Shown here piece after piece: positions 34,305-43,896 of a DNA stretch of 64,000 nucleotides. The notes beneath the pieces are model-generated. The model made no database searches and was not told the DNA's origin. It saw only the letters and a list, made by a program, of their open reading frames with translations. Every line of letters begins with the position of its first letter. Position 1 is the first letter of the stretch. Source of the DNA: Chryseobacterium defluvii (lineage in GTDB: Bacteria; Bacteroidota; Bacteroidia; Flavobacteriales; Weeksellaceae); contig NZ_RBXB01000003.1 of assembly GCF_003634775.1 (NCBI RefSeq), forward strand, positions 434,001-498,000, written 5' to 3'. Made by a program: the position numbers and the translations under genes.

Positions 34305-35660
34305 ATGATTAGTTGGAGAAAGCATTATAAACAAACGTTGATTGCAATAGGCTTATTGTTATCAACCAGTGCTTCAATTTACGGGCAAGACGGCGATCCA
34401 AAAAATGGTGAGAAACTTTTCAAAGCGAATTGTACTGCATGTCACGCGCTAGACAAACAAGTGATAGGACCTCCTTTGAAAGGGGTTGTAGAAAGACTTA
34501 AGAGTGAGCAGGGACTGGATACAGCATGGCTTCATAAGTGGATCAAAGACAACAAAGCGCTTAGAGCCTCCGGTGATAAATATGCCAATGAGGTTTTCGA
34601 AAAATTCAATAAAACTGAGATGTTACAGTTTCCAAATCTTACAGATAAGGATATAGACGACATCTTAGCATTCACAACTAATCCTCCGGCTCCAGAACCG
34701 GAAAAAACTGCAGAAACGGTTCCTACCGGCGATGCGGCAGCTGCTCCGGCAGACAAAACCACTACAAACATTGTAATCATTTCACTTTTAGCGATTGCTG
34801 GTTTATTAGTCTGGATCTTAATAAAGCTAAGACAATTAGTTAAATTAGGTCAGTCTGAAGACTTAGCAGGGCTTAACGAAACAAGAGTTCGTTCTTTCAG
34901 TGAAATCTACCAAAAATATCACTTCGTAGGTAAAGGATTATTGGCAATCCTGGCAATTCTAGCAACATATGGAATTTGGAACTGGATCATGTGGATTGGG
35001 GTTTACAAAGGATATAAGCCGGAACAGCCTATCTACTTCTCCCACAAAATCCACGCCGGAGAAAACAAAATTGACTGTCAGTTATGTCACTCCAGTGCCA
35101 AATACGGTAAAGTTTCTGAAATCCCGTCTATGAACGTTTGTATGAATTGCCACAGAACTATTTCCGAATACAATGGTAAATACTTGGAACCAGGAAAAGA
35201 CAAAACATTCTATGATGGGGAAATCCAGAAAATTTATGCTGCTACAGGTTGGGATCCTGCAAAACAACAGTACACAGGAAAAACTCAGCCGGTGGAATGG
35301 ACAAGAATCCACAACATGCCGGACTTCGTATACTTCAACCACTCACAGCACGTTGTAGCAGGTGAACAGGCAATCATCAACTCTTTCAACAAGAAGAATC
35401 CAAATAACAAAATTGATGTTGTTTGTAAAGCTTGTCACGGAAAAATCGACACGATGAATGTTGTTCAGATGGCTAATGATTTCACAATGGGATGGTGTAT
35501 TGAGTGTCACAGAACTACAGAGATCGATATGAACAACGGTTATAATAAAGAGTACTTCAAGAATCTACATGACAAATTGAAAAAACAATACCCTAAAGAT
35601 GGTGGTAAGATTACTGTAGATGCAATTGGAGGTCTTGAGTGTGGTAAATGTCATTATTAA
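34305..35660 (+). CDS. actA: Alternative complex III subunit ActA with an extra N-terminal haem domain
   Basis: Multihaem c-type cytochrome of the quinol:electron-acceptor oxidoreductase. A signal sequence is followed by a monohaem domain (CTACH near residue 42), an Ala/Pro-rich linker and a membrane segment (about 155-173). A second membrane segment (about 203-223) precedes the pentahaem part with CQLCH (258), CMNCH (279), CKACH (375), CIECH (398) and CGKCH (446). The total is six CxxCH motifs. The five C-terminal motifs match canonical ActA; the first domain is a fused cytochrome c. First gene of actABCDEF. Confidence 0.92.
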   Translation: MISWRKHYKQTLIAIGLLLSTSASIYGQDGDPKNGEKLFKANCTACHALDKQVIGPPLKGVVERLKSEQGLDTAWLHKWIKDNKALRASGDKYANEVFEKFNKTEMLQFPNLTDKDIDDILAFTTNPPAPEPEKTAETVPTGDAAAAPADKTTTNIVIISLLAIAGLLVWILIKLRQLVKLGQSEDLAGLNETRVRSFSEIYQKYHFVGKGLLAILAILATYGIWNWIMWIGVYKGYKPEQPIYFSHKIHAGENKIDCQLCHSSAKYGKVSEIPSMNVCMNCHRTISEYNGKYLEPGKDKTFYDGEIQKIYAATGWDPAKQQYTGKTQPVEWTRIHNMPDFVYFNHSQHVVAGEQAIINSFNKKNPNNKIDVVCKACHGKIDTMNVVQMANDFTMGWCIECHRTTEIDMNNGYNKEYFKNLHDKLKKQYPKDGGKITVDAIGGLECGKCHY

Positions 35661-35682
35661 TAACTAAAAATTAGAAGTATCA

Positions 35683-38600
35683 ATGGCTTCAAACAAAATA
35701 CAATTCAGAAGTATTCATGAACTTAAAGATCCTGCTTTAAACAATAAGCTGGCTCAGAAAGAGTTTCAGGAAGAAATTCCGGTAGAAGATTTCCTTGGAG
35801 ATGCTGAACAGAACGGATCTAGTACTTCAAGAAGAGATTTCTTAAAATTATTAGGTTTCTCTACCGCAGCGGTAACATTAGCTGCTTGTGAAGCTCCAGT
35901 AATTAAAACAATTCCTTATGTGGTAAAACCACACGATATTATTCCGGGGGTTCCAAATTATTACGCTTCAACTTATTTTGATGGTTTCGACTTTGCTAGT
36001 GTTTTAGTAAAAACCCGTGAAGGAAGACCTATTAAAATAGAACCTAACCCGGCTGCTAAAGATCTGGGTAAAACCAACGCAAGAGCTCAGGCAAGTGTAC
36101 TTTCTCTTTATGATAATGATAAAGTAAAACAACCTAAACTAAACGGTAAAGACGAAACTTTCGATAAAGTAGATGATTTCGTTCTTAAAGGTTTGACAGA
36201 AGCTCAGGCAGGAGGTAAAAAGATTGTGCTTTTATCACATTCTATGCCTTCACCAACTTTCAAAAAGTTATTTGCTGAATTTAAAGCAAAATATCCTACA
36301 GCTGAATTAGTAACTTATGATGCTTTCCCTTATTCTGCAGCACTAGATGCAGCTCAGGAAGTTTTCGGACAAAGAACATTACCGGTTTACGATCTTTCAG
36401 CCACTGAATTAGTAGTTTCTTTCCAGGCAGATTTCCTAGGAGATTATAATGCCTCAAGTTTAGAAACTTCCTATGCAGCAGCAAGAAAACCAGGTGAAAA
36501 CATGTTGAGACATATCCAAGTGGAATCCAACATGTCTTTAACCGGTGCGAATGCTGACGAAAGAATCAGATTAAAACCAAGCTTGGTAAATAAAACTTTA
36601 GTTGAAGTTTATAACGCCATCGTAGGAGGAGGTACTTCAGATAAGACCGCTTCCGAATTGGCCAAAGAATTACAGGCAAAAGGCAGTAAAGCTGTTGTTT
36701 TCGCTGATGGTTCTAAAGGAGCACAGGTTTTAGCACACTTAATCAACCAAAAATTGGGATCAGTTGCTTTCACTGGTAAAGCTAACTTACTTAAAGAATT
36801 TGATAAAGCAAGATATCAGGAATTCTTAGGATGGATCAATGCTGGTCAGGTTGGTGTATTAATCGCGAACAACGTAGACCCTATCTACTCTCATCACAAA
36901 GGAGCAGACTTTGAAAAATCTTTATCAAAAGTTCCTTATGTGATCGCTGTTACTGATAAGAAAAATGCGATGTATAAAGCAGCGAAAGCTGTAATTCCTG
37001 TAGCCAACTGGCTAGAATCTTGGGGAGATATTGAGCCTCAGACAGGAGTATATTCATTGATGCAGCCTACCATCCAGAAAATCTACAAATCAAGACAGAT
37101 TGAAGAATCCCTATTGGTTTGGAAAAATGGTAAAAACAATGCTGCTAACAATTATTATGATTATTTAAAAGCGAATGCTACTTCTCTATTAGGAGGTACT
37201 TCTTTCAATAAGGCATTGTACAACGGTATCAATACTTCCTCTAATGCTACAACATTGGCTTACGCAGGAGGAAATGCTGCCCAGGCAATCGCTGAATTAG
37301 GAAACTTTAAAGCTGCTGATTTAGAATTGGTATTATATACTAAGACTTCTATGGGAGACGGAACCCAGGCTAATAACCCTTGGTTACAAGAGTTACCGGA
37401 TCCAATCACAAGAATGTCTTGGGATAACTATTTGACAATTTCTCCTAAAGATGCAGAAAGATTAGGTATTGAAAACGATCTTAATGCAAGAATGCAGTTA
37501 GACGGTTCTATCGTAAATCTTACTGTAAATGGAGTAACAATAAAAGACGTTCCTGTATTCATCCAACCGGGACAAGCTGAAGGAGCTGTAGGTCTTGCCC
37601 TTGGATATGGTAAGAAAAATTCAGGAGCTACAGCTGATACAGGGGTAAATGCTTATCCTTTATTTGATGGTTCAAATCTGGTGCTATCTAATGTTAAATT
37701 AGAAAAGACAGGTGAAGATCACGAATTCGCTGGGATCCAACTTCAAAATACATTAATGGGACGTTATGAAATTGCGAAGGAAGTTCCTTTAGCTGATTTC
37801 TTAAACGTAGCATTTGATGATGAGCATAAAGGATGGAATAAGCCTTTGGAATATCATACAATCAGCGGAGCTCTTCCTGCAAGAAAAATTGATCTTTGGG
37901 ACGCTTTCGATGATACAGACGGGCCTCACTTTAATTTATCTATCGACTTGAATTCTTGTACTGGTTGTGGAGCATGTATTATTGCTTGTCAGGCCGAGAA
38001 CAATGTTCCGGTTGTAGGTAAAGAAGAGATCAGAATGTCCAGAGATATGTACTGGTTAAGAATTGATCGTTATTATTCTTCTAGACAAAAAGTAGAGGTT
38101 TACGAAGGTCTAAAAGAAGGAATGGCTGTTCCTGAATTATATGGAACCGCATTTGGTGACGGAGGTGCATTAAACCACCCTGCAGATAATCCTGATGTGA
38201 TCTTCCAGCCGGTAATGTGCCAACACTGTAACCACGCTCCTTGTGAAACTGTATGTCCGGTAGCCGCTACCTCACACGGTAAGCAAGGTCAGAACCATAT
38301 GGCTTATAACAGATGTATCGGTACAAGATATTGTGCAAACAACTGTCCATATAAAGTAAGACGTTTCAACTGGTTTACTTATAATTTAAATGACAAGTTC
38401 GATTTCAACATGAATAACGATCTTGGAAGAATGGTACTAAACCCTGACGTAGTGGTAAGAACCAGAGGGGTGATGGAGAAATGTTCAATGTGTATCCAGA
38501 TGACTCAGACTACAATTCTTGAGGCTAAAAAGGAGGGTAGAAAAGTGAAGAATGGAGAATTCCAAACTGCATGTTCTAAAGCATGTTCTACCGGAGCAAT

Positions 38601-38742
38601 GACATTTGGAGATATGAATGACAAGGAGTCTGAAGTTAGAGAATTATACTCCAGCAACAGAAGATATTATTTACTTGAAGAGATCGGAACCAAACCCAAT
38701 GTGTTCTATCATGCTAAAGTAAGAAACAGAGTAGAAAAATAA
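35683..38742 (+). CDS. actB: Alternative complex III subunit ActB (molybdopterin-like plus Fe-S fusion)
   Basis: A 1019-residue periplasmic subunit. A twin-arginine signal (SRRDFLKLLGF, RR at 50-51) lies near a lipobox LAAC (Cys69), so it is probably a Tat-exported lipoprotein. Residues about 70-720 resemble molybdopterin oxidoreductases but are thought not to bind the cofactor in this family. The C-terminal ferredoxin-like part holds four cysteine clusters: CTGCGACIIAC (about 758), CQHCNHAPCETVCP (about 846), CIGTRYCANNCP (about 878) and CSMC...CSKAC (from about 934). It passes electrons from quinol to the haems. Confidence 0.95.
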   Translation: MASNKIQFRSIHELKDPALNNKLAQKEFQEEIPVEDFLGDAEQNGSSTSRRDFLKLLGFSTAAVTLAACEAPVIKTIPYVVKPHDIIPGVPNYYASTYFDGFDFASVLVKTREGRPIKIEPNPAAKDLGKTNARAQASVLSLYDNDKVKQPKLNGKDETFDKVDDFVLKGLTEAQAGGKKIVLLSHSMPSPTFKKLFAEFKAKYPTAELVTYDAFPYSAALDAAQEVFGQRTLPVYDLSATELVVSFQADFLGDYNASSLETSYAAARKPGENMLRHIQVESNMSLTGANADERIRLKPSLVNKTLVEVYNAIVGGGTSDKTASELAKELQAKGSKAVVFADGSKGAQVLAHLINQKLGSVAFTGKANLLKEFDKARYQEFLGWINAGQVGVLIANNVDPIYSHHKGADFEKSLSKVPYVIAVTDKKNAMYKAAKAVIPVANWLESWGDIEPQTGVYSLMQPTIQKIYKSRQIEESLLVWKNGKNNAANNYYDYLKANATSLLGGTSFNKALYNGINTSSNATTLAYAGGNAAQAIAELGNFKAADLELVLYTKTSMGDGTQANNPWLQELPDPITRMSWDNYLTISPKDAERLGIENDLNARMQLDGSIVNLTVNGVTIKDVPVFIQPGQAEGAVGLALGYGKKNSGATADTGVNAYPLFDGSNLVLSNVKLEKTGEDHEFAGIQLQNTLMGRYEIAKEVPLADFLNVAFDDEHKGWNKPLEYHTISGALPARKIDLWDAFDDTDGPHFNLSIDLNSCTGCGACIIACQAENNVPVVGKEEIRMSRDMYWLRIDRYYSSRQKVEVYEGLKEGMAVPELYGTAFGDGGALNHPADNPDVIFQPVMCQHCNHAPCETVCPVAATSHGKQGQNHMAYNRCIGTRYCANNCPYKVRRFNWFTYNLNDKFDFNMNNDLGRMVLNPDVVVRTRGVMEKCSMCIQMTQTTILEAKKEGRKVKNGEFQTACSKACSTGAMTFGDMNDKESEVRELYSSNRRYYLLEEIGTKPNVFYHAKVRNRVEK

Positions 38743-38767
38743 AGTTTAAATAATAAATAGGTAAAAA

Positions 38768-40165
38768 ATGTCAGGACATTACGAAGCTCCGATAAGGGAA
38801 CCTCTAATTATTGGTCACAAAACTTATCACGATATCACAGAAGATATTGCACGACCTATCGAAGAAAGAGCAGGTAAATTATGGTGGATCTCATTATATG
38901 CAGCCTTAGCTCTATTCATCTATGGATTCGGGTGTATCGCTTATACTATCGGAACAGGTATTGGAGCATGGGGACTTAACAGAACTATTAACTGGGGTTG
39001 GGATATTACCAACTTCGTATGGTGGGTAGGTATTGGTCACGCCGGAACCCTAATCTCAGCGGTATTATTATTATTTAGACAGAGATGGAGAATGTCTGTA
39101 AACAGATCAGCAGAGGCGATGACGATCTTTGCGGTTGTACAGGCGGCAATCTTCCCTGTAATTCACATGGGTAGAGTTTGGGTAGGATATTGGGTATTCC
39201 CTTTACCAAACCAATTCGGTTCTCTTTGGGGGAACTTCAACTCTCCTCTCCTTTGGGACGTATTTGCGATCTCGACGTATTTCTCAGTATCAACAGTATT
39301 CTGGTTCATGGGATTGATCCCTGACTTTGCAATGATCAGAGACAGAGCTAAAACGCCTTGGACTAGAAAAATTTATACATTCCTGGCATTCGGTTGGGGT
39401 GGTAAAGCAAAACACTGGCAAAGATTTGAAGAATTATCTTTGGTATTGGCAGGTTTGGCAACTCCACTTGTATTCTCAGTACACACTACCGTATCCTTCG
39501 ACTTCGCCACTTCGGTAATTAAAGGATGGCACTCTACGATCTATCCTCCTTACTTCGTTGCCGGGGCGATCTTCTCAGGATTTGCAATGGTACAAACACT
39601 ATTGTTAGTAGCGAGAAAAGTTTGTCACTTGGAAGACTATATTACCATGTATCATATCGAAATTATGAACATCGTAATCATTGTAACAGGTGGGATGGTA
39701 ACTGTAGCGTATGCAACTGAATATTTCATAGGATGGTATTCCGGATCAAGATTCGAAGACTTTACATATCTTTCTCCAGGTGCTGCAGTAGGACCTTACT
39801 GGTGGGCTTTCTGGTCGTTGATCATCTGTAACCTTGTTATCCCGGCTTCATTCTGGTTCAAGAGACTAAGGACAAATATTATCTGGACTTTCATTGTTGC
39901 ATTGATCATCAACATCGGTATGTGGTTTGAGCGTTTTGATATCATCGTTATCAACCTTTCAAGAGACTACTTACCAGGATCATGGACGATGTTTAAACCA
40001 ACAATCATTGATGTGGGTGTATATTTAGGAACTATCGGATTCTTCTCTGTATTATTCTTATTGTACGCAAGAACATTCCCTGTAATTGCACAGGCTGAAT
40101 TAAAATCGATTTTGAAAATCTCAGGTGAAACTTATAAAGCAAAAGAAGGAGATGAGCACCACTAA
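38768..40165 (+). CDS. actC: Alternative complex III subunit ActC (NrfD-like membrane protein)
   Basis: Integral membrane subunit of the NrfD/PsrC family. The 465 residues have about ten helices (for example WWISLYAALALFIYGFGCIA and WWVGIGHAGTLISAVLLLF) and carry the quinol-site region. PIREPLIIGHKTYHDITEDI at the N-terminus is typical of ActC. The end overlaps the start of actD by 14 bases. Confidence 0.94.
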   Translation: MSGHYEAPIREPLIIGHKTYHDITEDIARPIEERAGKLWWISLYAALALFIYGFGCIAYTIGTGIGAWGLNRTINWGWDITNFVWWVGIGHAGTLISAVLLLFRQRWRMSVNRSAEAMTIFAVVQAAIFPVIHMGRVWVGYWVFPLPNQFGSLWGNFNSPLLWDVFAISTYFSVSTVFWFMGLIPDFAMIRDRAKTPWTRKIYTFLAFGWGGKAKHWQRFEELSLVLAGLATPLVFSVHTTVSFDFATSVIKGWHSTIYPPYFVAGAIFSGFAMVQTLLLVARKVCHLEDYITMYHIEIMNIVIIVTGGMVTVAYATEYFIGWYSGSRFEDFTYLSPGAAVGPYWWAFWSLIICNLVIPASFWFKRLRTNIIWTFIVALIINIGMWFERFDIIVINLSRDYLPGSWTMFKPTIIDVGVYLGTIGFFSVLFLLYARTFPVIAQAELKSILKISGETYKAKEGDEHH

Positions 40166-40673
40166 AATTGTATACGGACTTTATGCTGATGACGACGATT
40201 TAATGAACGGCGTTAAAGCATTCAACGATAAAGGAATCAAAATTAACGAAGTGTATACTCCGTTTCCGGTTCACGGACTAGATAAAGCTTTAGGGTTAAA
40301 GAAAACAAGAATTTCTGATGCCGCTTTCATCTATGCTTGTTATGGTGTTACGATCGGTGCAACATTAACATGGTACGTAATGAACCACGACTGGCCTCAA
40401 AATATTGGTGGTAAGCCAGCATTCGACTGGGGACACAATATGCCTGCATTCGTAGTTCCAATGTTCGAATTAATGGTATTCTGTGCGGCTCACATGATGT
40501 CTTTAACTTTCTTGGTTAGAAACAAAATGTATCCAGGAGCTCCGGCACAAAATCCGGACCCAAGAACAACTGATGATAAATTCATGATGGAATTTGTAAC
40601 TGAAGATGTAGAATCTGTAAAACAGTTACTTATTGAAACTGGAGTTGAAGAAATAACTGTTAAAGATGCTTAA
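40152..40673 (+). CDS. actD: Alternative complex III subunit ActD (DUF3341)
   Basis: A 173-residue subunit. It starts MSTTKIVYGLYADDDDLMNGV; a longer frame opens at 40125 inside actC but lacks family similarity, and GAAGGAG lies just before the chosen ATG. A ferredoxin-like N-terminal half (YTPFPVHGLDKALGLKKTRI) is followed by two membrane helices with NIGGKPAFDWGHNMPAFVVPMFE, a strongly conserved ActD motif. Confidence 0.92.
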   Translation: MSTTKIVYGLYADDDDLMNGVKAFNDKGIKINEVYTPFPVHGLDKALGLKKTRISDAAFIYACYGVTIGATLTWYVMNHDWPQNIGGKPAFDWGHNMPAFVVPMFELMVFCAAHMMSLTFLVRNKMYPGAPAQNPDPRTTDDKFMMEFVTEDVESVKQLLIETGVEEITVKDA

Positions 40674-40674
40674 A

Positions 40675-41349
40675 ATGAAAAAGAATGTATTAAAAATTAC
40701 AGCAGTTTTAGGTTTAACAACAGTTTTACTTAACTCTTGCGGACCAAAGGAGAATACTCCGTTGGTATATTTCCCGGACATGTACTTTCCGGTAGCTTAT
40801 GATCCATTGATGAAAGCTCAGGATGCCTATTCAGATCATGAAAATGAAATTCCTGCTTTTGTAAAAAATAATGGCGCAACAGGTCTTTCCCCCGTAGAAG
40901 GAACAGTTGCTCAAAATAAAGATGGTGTTTTCGAAGAAACCTTACTTCCTAAAAACCCTGATCAGTATAATGCAGGCTATGATGCATCCAAAACAATAAC
41001 GGCTTCTCCTTTGAATCCGGCTAATGCAGCCAAAGATATCGAAAGAGGTAAGTTCTTATTTGAGCGTACATGTGCCGCTTGTCATGGTGTAGGTGGAGAT
41101 GGACAAGGACCAATTGTGCAAAGTGGAGCCTATTCTGGTGTGCCAAATTATGCCGACAGAGAAATTACTGTAGGATCTGTTCATTATGTATTAACAAACG
41201 GTAGAAATGCGATGGGTTCTTATGCTGGACAACTAAACGCTGGAGACAGATGGAGAGTTGCAATGTACGTAATGAGCGCATTTAAAAAAAGTGCACCTGC
41301 TGCAACAGCTTCAGCTGCAAAAACAGATTCTACTGCAACTAAAAAATAA
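40675..41349 (+). CDS. actE: Alternative complex III subunit ActE (monohaem cytochrome c lipoprotein)
   Basis: Lipoprotein with lipobox LNSC (about Cys22), then PDMYFPVAYDPLMKAQDAYSDHENEIPAFV, which is conserved in ActE. A cytochrome c domain carries CAACHG near residue 133 and an axial Met in the RNAMGSYAGQL region. An Ala/Thr tail ends it. I chose the ATG at 40675, one base after the actD stop; an in-frame ATG at 40666 overlaps actD. It probably hands electrons on to an oxidase or a soluble cytochrome. Confidence 0.92.
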   Translation: MKKNVLKITAVLGLTTVLLNSCGPKENTPLVYFPDMYFPVAYDPLMKAQDAYSDHENEIPAFVKNNGATGLSPVEGTVAQNKDGVFEETLLPKNPDQYNAGYDASKTITASPLNPANAAKDIERGKFLFERTCAACHGVGGDGQGPIVQSGAYSGVPNYADREITVGSVHYVLTNGRNAMGSYAGQLNAGDRWRVAMYVMSAFKKSAPAATASAAKTDSTATKK

Positions 41350-41357
41350 GAAAAGAA

Positions 41358-42689
41358 ATGTATAGTTTTTCACCAAAATTAAAATCAACTTCTATAATAC
41401 TCCTTGTTGTAGGTTTAGTTTTATTTGCTATTGGTTTCTTTATGAACAAAGGAATCACTACAGAACAAATTGAGCACATGATGGAGGCTGTTCATTCTTC
41501 AGGACATAATGCGCCTACTCACTCCAGTGAAATGGTGGGTCCTCAGGATCACTCAGCTCATTTGGAACATGCAACTTTACAAGTTCATAATCAGCCTTTG
41601 GCGGCAATACATTTTGTAGCTGTATTTTTCTTTGGAGTTAGCTGCTGCGTATTATTCTTCTATTCTATTCAGCACGCTGCCCATGCAGGTTGGCCAATCA
41701 TCATTACAAGAGTAATGGAGGCAATAGCTTCTTATATTCCTTATGGAGGTGCTATTCTGATCATCATTATGATTTTAAACATTACTCATAATGGGCACTT
41801 ATTCCACTGGATGGATCCTGAATTAACAGATCCGAACTCTCCACACTTTGATGTGATCCTATTCGAAAAGAAAACATTCTTAAATATTCCTTTCTACGCA
41901 TTCAGAACTATTCTTTATGTAGTAGGAGCTTCTTTCTTCGCATGGAAATTAAAAGCGATGTCTAAGAAAGTAGATGAAACAAAATCAAGAGTAGACTATC
42001 AGATGCTTTACAGATGGGCTGTTGGATACATTGTATTCTTCGGGTTCTGTTCTGCAGCCTGGGCTTGGGACTGGTTGATGTCTATTGACCCTCACTGGTA
42101 TTCTACCATGTATATCTGGTATTCCATGGTGAGCTGCCTTTCAAGTGGAATCGCTGTTATTATTCTTTTCAGCGTTTACTTAAAGAAAAACGGATTCTTG
42201 CCACAGTTCAATGATAATCACTTACATGATTTAGGAGTATTCCTTTTCGCTACAAGTATGCTTTGGACGTATACATGGTTTGCACAGTTCATGTTGTACT
42301 GGTATGCAAACGTTCCGGAAGAGGTAAACTACTTCTTTGGAAGATTCCAGCACTATTCACCAACATACTTACCAATGTTGATCATCAACTTCTTATTACC
42401 GCTATTGGTATTAGTAAGCAGCAGCATCAAGAGAAACTACAAAGTAGTAACGACTATGGCTGTAGTAGTTCTTTTAGGACACATTCTTGATTACTTCAAT
42501 ATGGTAATGCCCGGAACAGTAGGTCCATACTGGAAAAATCCTGAAGTATTCATCTTAATCTTAGGAGCTATCCTATTTGTAGCCGGGTTATTTATGTTTA
42601 CTGTATTAACCGCACTTTCCAAGTTGAAGTTAATTCCAACAGGAAACCCATATTTACATGAATCTGAAATTTATGAATATCCTTTCTAA
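41358..42689 (+). CDS. actF: Alternative complex III subunit ActF
   Basis: A 443-residue membrane protein with about ten helices, related to ActC. A His-rich periplasmic loop lies near residues 40-75 (HMMEAVHSSGHNAPTHSS). Conserved features include GWPIIITRVMEAIASYIPYG and WAWDWLMSIDPHWYSTMYIW. It is the last act gene; a terminator follows 24 bases later, so cytochrome oxidase genes are not part of this operon. Confidence 0.93.
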   Translation: MYSFSPKLKSTSIILLVVGLVLFAIGFFMNKGITTEQIEHMMEAVHSSGHNAPTHSSEMVGPQDHSAHLEHATLQVHNQPLAAIHFVAVFFFGVSCCVLFFYSIQHAAHAGWPIIITRVMEAIASYIPYGGAILIIIMILNITHNGHLFHWMDPELTDPNSPHFDVILFEKKTFLNIPFYAFRTILYVVGASFFAWKLKAMSKKVDETKSRVDYQMLYRWAVGYIVFFGFCSAAWAWDWLMSIDPHWYSTMYIWYSMVSCLSSGIAVIILFSVYLKKNGFLPQFNDNHLHDLGVFLFATSMLWTYTWFAQFMLYWYANVPEEVNYFFGRFQHYSPTYLPMLIINFLLPLLVLVSSSIKRNYKVVTTMAVVVLLGHILDYFNMVMPGTVGPYWKNPEVFILILGAILFVAGLFMFTVLTALSKLKLIPTGNPYLHESEIYEYPF

Positions 42690-42713
42690 GGATTTGTAAC
42701 AAAATAAAATAAG

Positions 42714-42747
42714 AAAAGACTGATTTTTAAGAAATCAGTCTTTTTTT
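42714..42747 (+). terminator. Terminator after actF
   Basis: AAAAGACTGATTT / AAATCAGTCTTTT stem with a 5-base loop and a run of T. Confidence 0.92.
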
Positions 42748-42847
42748 ATGGGTATTCTTTGAGTACAAACTTTTTTCAGGCAACCTTTTTGAAATTTCTG
42801 TGTCTTATCATTAGACTTCGGATTGATAACTATTAAAACTTACTATT

Positions 42848-43861
42848 ATGAAAAGAAATTATCTGTTATACATTGTATTCTTACTCATTGCAAACTTTAC
42901 TAATGCCCAAATCATTACATTCGTTTCTGAAAATACCAACAGGCCCTTACCTAAAGTTTCAGTCTTTGGAAAAGACGGAAGCATTTTAGCTTATTCCGAT
43001 ATCGATGGTAAAATTGATAAGCAGGCCTTAACACCTTCCCAGGAAAAATTCCAGCTGGTCTATGACAACTACCCTATTGCTACCCTTTCCTATTCTGATT
43101 TCGATAAAGAGATCATTAAAATAGATGACAAGGTAAAAGAAATTGAAACCGTTGTCATCAAGAACAAGCCCGCAAAAAATATTTTTGTGAAAGGAAACTT
43201 TAACACGTATGTTACGGTAAATAATAAACTGAATTGCTATGCCGATGGAGTGGTAACCTATATTTTCGATAATAAAACGAAAAAACTTAAAAGTACCAAC
43301 GTAGAGCAATACCGGATCTACAGATTGATAGATCCTAAAAATGAAAAAAAGCTAACCGCTACCTGGGATTATGATTCCTCTTTGGAAGTTCCTAAAATAA
43401 AAAATGCCGGAAATATCCAGGAATATAAAAACAAAAATGCCACTATCAAGGAATTAAAAGGGAACCAAAAAGATGAGGTTGAAATTTCCGGAGGCTTTCT
43501 ACAGCAAAAAGAACTTGCTCTTTTTGGCTTCCGATTATTTGACTTTAGGGAAATTGTAAATATTGCTTATGAAAAAAATTCGGACAAGACATTAAAAAGC
43601 CTTTTGGAATATAACGGGATTATGCATGTGAAATTAAAACACAAGACCGAAGAGAATTATAATCAAATCATAACATATAATAATTTTTATCCGACAGATC
43701 TAAGCTTTAGCGATAAAAATGATATAGAAAAAGTAAAATTCGATACTGATAACAGCAATTACAAAACTAAATACTGGGAAAACCCTGCTTTCCCAAATAT
43801 GCAGACCATATTCCATTCTTTCTTCAAAAATGATCTGAAAGAAGAACAAAACAAGAATTAA
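42848..43861 (+). CDS. Exported hypothetical protein with a carboxypeptidase-like start
   Basis: A signal peptide (about 1-20, ending TNAQ) leads into IITFVSENTNRPLPKVSVFGKDGSILAYSDIDGKI, which fits a carboxypeptidase-regulatory-like beta domain (CarboxypepD_reg). The remaining ~230 residues are Lys/Asn-rich with no recognisable motif. It lies 35 bases upstream of a GLPGLI gene, and such pairs recur in flavobacteria, so the two may act together in the envelope. Function unknown. Confidence 0.7.
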   Translation: MKRNYLLYIVFLLIANFTNAQIITFVSENTNRPLPKVSVFGKDGSILAYSDIDGKIDKQALTPSQEKFQLVYDNYPIATLSYSDFDKEIIKIDDKVKEIETVVIKNKPAKNIFVKGNFNTYVTVNNKLNCYADGVVTYIFDNKTKKLKSTNVEQYRIYRLIDPKNEKKLTATWDYDSSLEVPKIKNAGNIQEYKNKNATIKELKGNQKDEVEISGGFLQQKELALFGFRLFDFREIVNIAYEKNSDKTLKSLLEYNGIMHVKLKHKTEENYNQIITYNNFYPTDLSFSDKNDIEKVKFDTDNSNYKTKYWENPAFPNMQTIFHSFFKNDLKEEQNKN

Positions 43862-43896
43862 TAACAAGCTGCTTTTGATTCCCAAAAATCCCGATC

